Origin: a virus
DNA: 32,116 bases
Direction: 5' to 3' (one strand)
Virus record (IMG/VR): IMGVR_UViG_3300004369_000075
Location: 1-32,116 of that record
The notes under the pieces are model-generated. The model made no database searches. It was not told where the DNA came from and saw only the letters and a list, made by a program, of their open reading frames with translations. Shown piece by piece: positions 31,831 through 32,116 of the stretch (positions are counted from its first letter, which is position 1; each line of letters begins with the position of its first letter). The position numbers and the translations under genes are program-made.

Positions 31831-32116
31831 TGGGGTTTAAATTAAGATACAGAAACGTAGAAAAAGGGTATGACCCTATAAACGAAGTTGATGATCCCGG
31901 CTACAAAAGGGTTGAGGTTCGGCGCGGAGACAAAATGATTATTAAAGAAAAATATATTGACGATACAGGTCGACGTAGGAAATTAAAAACCAAATACAAA
32001 GGGTATCAACATATATATTCAGATAAGCCTAATGTTGTTGTAAGTAAAAAGTTTACAGCTAAAGGCGGAGGACAGGGTTATCAAAAAGAAGATTATTTTG
32101 ATGGCTCAGAAAATTC
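31830..32116 (+). CDS. Unknown basic protein (3' end outside window)
   Basis: The frame starts with ATG at 31830, overlapping the previous stop (TAATG), and is open to the window end, giving at least 95 residues. The visible part begins MGFKLRYRNVEKGYDPINEV and is basic and rich in Tyr, Lys and Asp (RRGDKMIIKEKYIDDTGRRR, YSDKPNVVVSKKFTAKGGGQ). I see no known motif, signal peptide or membrane segment. Coupling to the 52-aa gene is the only context clue. Confidence 0.6.
   Translation, partial: MGFKLRYRNVEKGYDPINEVDDPGYKRVEVRRGDKMIIKEKYIDDTGRRRKLKTKYKGYQHIYSDKPNVVVSKKFTAKGGGQGYQKEDYFDGSEN

Noticed and set aside
1-32116. tRNA genes, CRISPR arrays, insertion sequences or integrase/attachment sites
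   Set aside because: Gaps are at most 82 nt and hold no cloverleaf or repeat-spacer structure; no transposase or integrase sequence was seen.

Overview
The window is a stretch of a tailed-phage genome, almost all of it virion structural and DNA-packaging genes on the + strand. The sequence is AT-rich. Genes are packed with gaps of a few bases or overlaps; five junctions are of the TAATG or 1-base-gap kind. No gap exceeds 82 nt. Almost every start is preceded by an A/T-rich leader (for example AAATAAAAAAA before 1173, AAACTAAATTAAAAAATT before 8744) and not by a Shine-Dalgarno sequence. That is the translation style of Bacteroidota/Flavobacteriia, so I infer a phage of a probably marine Bacteroidota host. 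No tape-measure, sheath or baseplate gene is seen. There is an adaptor-like protein, a very large tail-nozzle-like protein and a three-gene set in the position of T7 genes 14-15-16. This argues for a podovirus. The long portal and the TerL-portal-scaffold-MCP order recall crAss-like and related environmental podoviruses, but I could not test that relationship.

Layout. (1) 1-1508: the 3' end of a fibre gene with GxGTTSP repeats, and two small tail-associated proteins. (2) 1569-2817: a small coiled-coil protein, a 72-aa conserved phage protein, a protein that looks like two GroES-like (co-chaperonin) folds in tandem, and a small helical protein directly before TerL that may be the small terminase. 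(3) 2817-10264: large terminase, portal, acidic scaffold-like protein and major capsid protein (MCP), closed by a strong intrinsic terminator at 10274-10322. (4) 10347-18425: a head/neck protein of unknown role, two connector-like proteins and a 1845-aa tail-nozzle-like protein with a duplicated C-terminal domain. (5) 18447-20910: a beta-rich 519-aa protein, a 107-aa protein and a cupin-like protein. (6) 20825-31667: three putative internal/ejection proteins of 222, 446 and 2934 aa. (7) 31672-32116: a 52-aa basic protein and the start of an unknown gene.

How the parts work together (inference from families and order). TerL, with its probable small subunit, pumps DNA through the portal into a shell of MCP built around the scaffold. 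The GroES-like protein may help the host chaperonin fold the capsid protein. The connector and nozzle proteins form the short tail, and the fibre genes bind the host. The 222/446/2934-aa set would be packaged and ejected with the DNA. The most interesting object is the 2934-aa protein. It carries an HELGH zinc-metallopeptidase motif, a PD-(D/E)XK-like nuclease pattern, a complete set of HAD phosphatase motifs and a long helical C-terminal region. Short K-(F/L)-S motifs sit at the boundaries of its last domains. It looks like a polyvalent virion protein that would deliver several enzymes into the cell with the genome.
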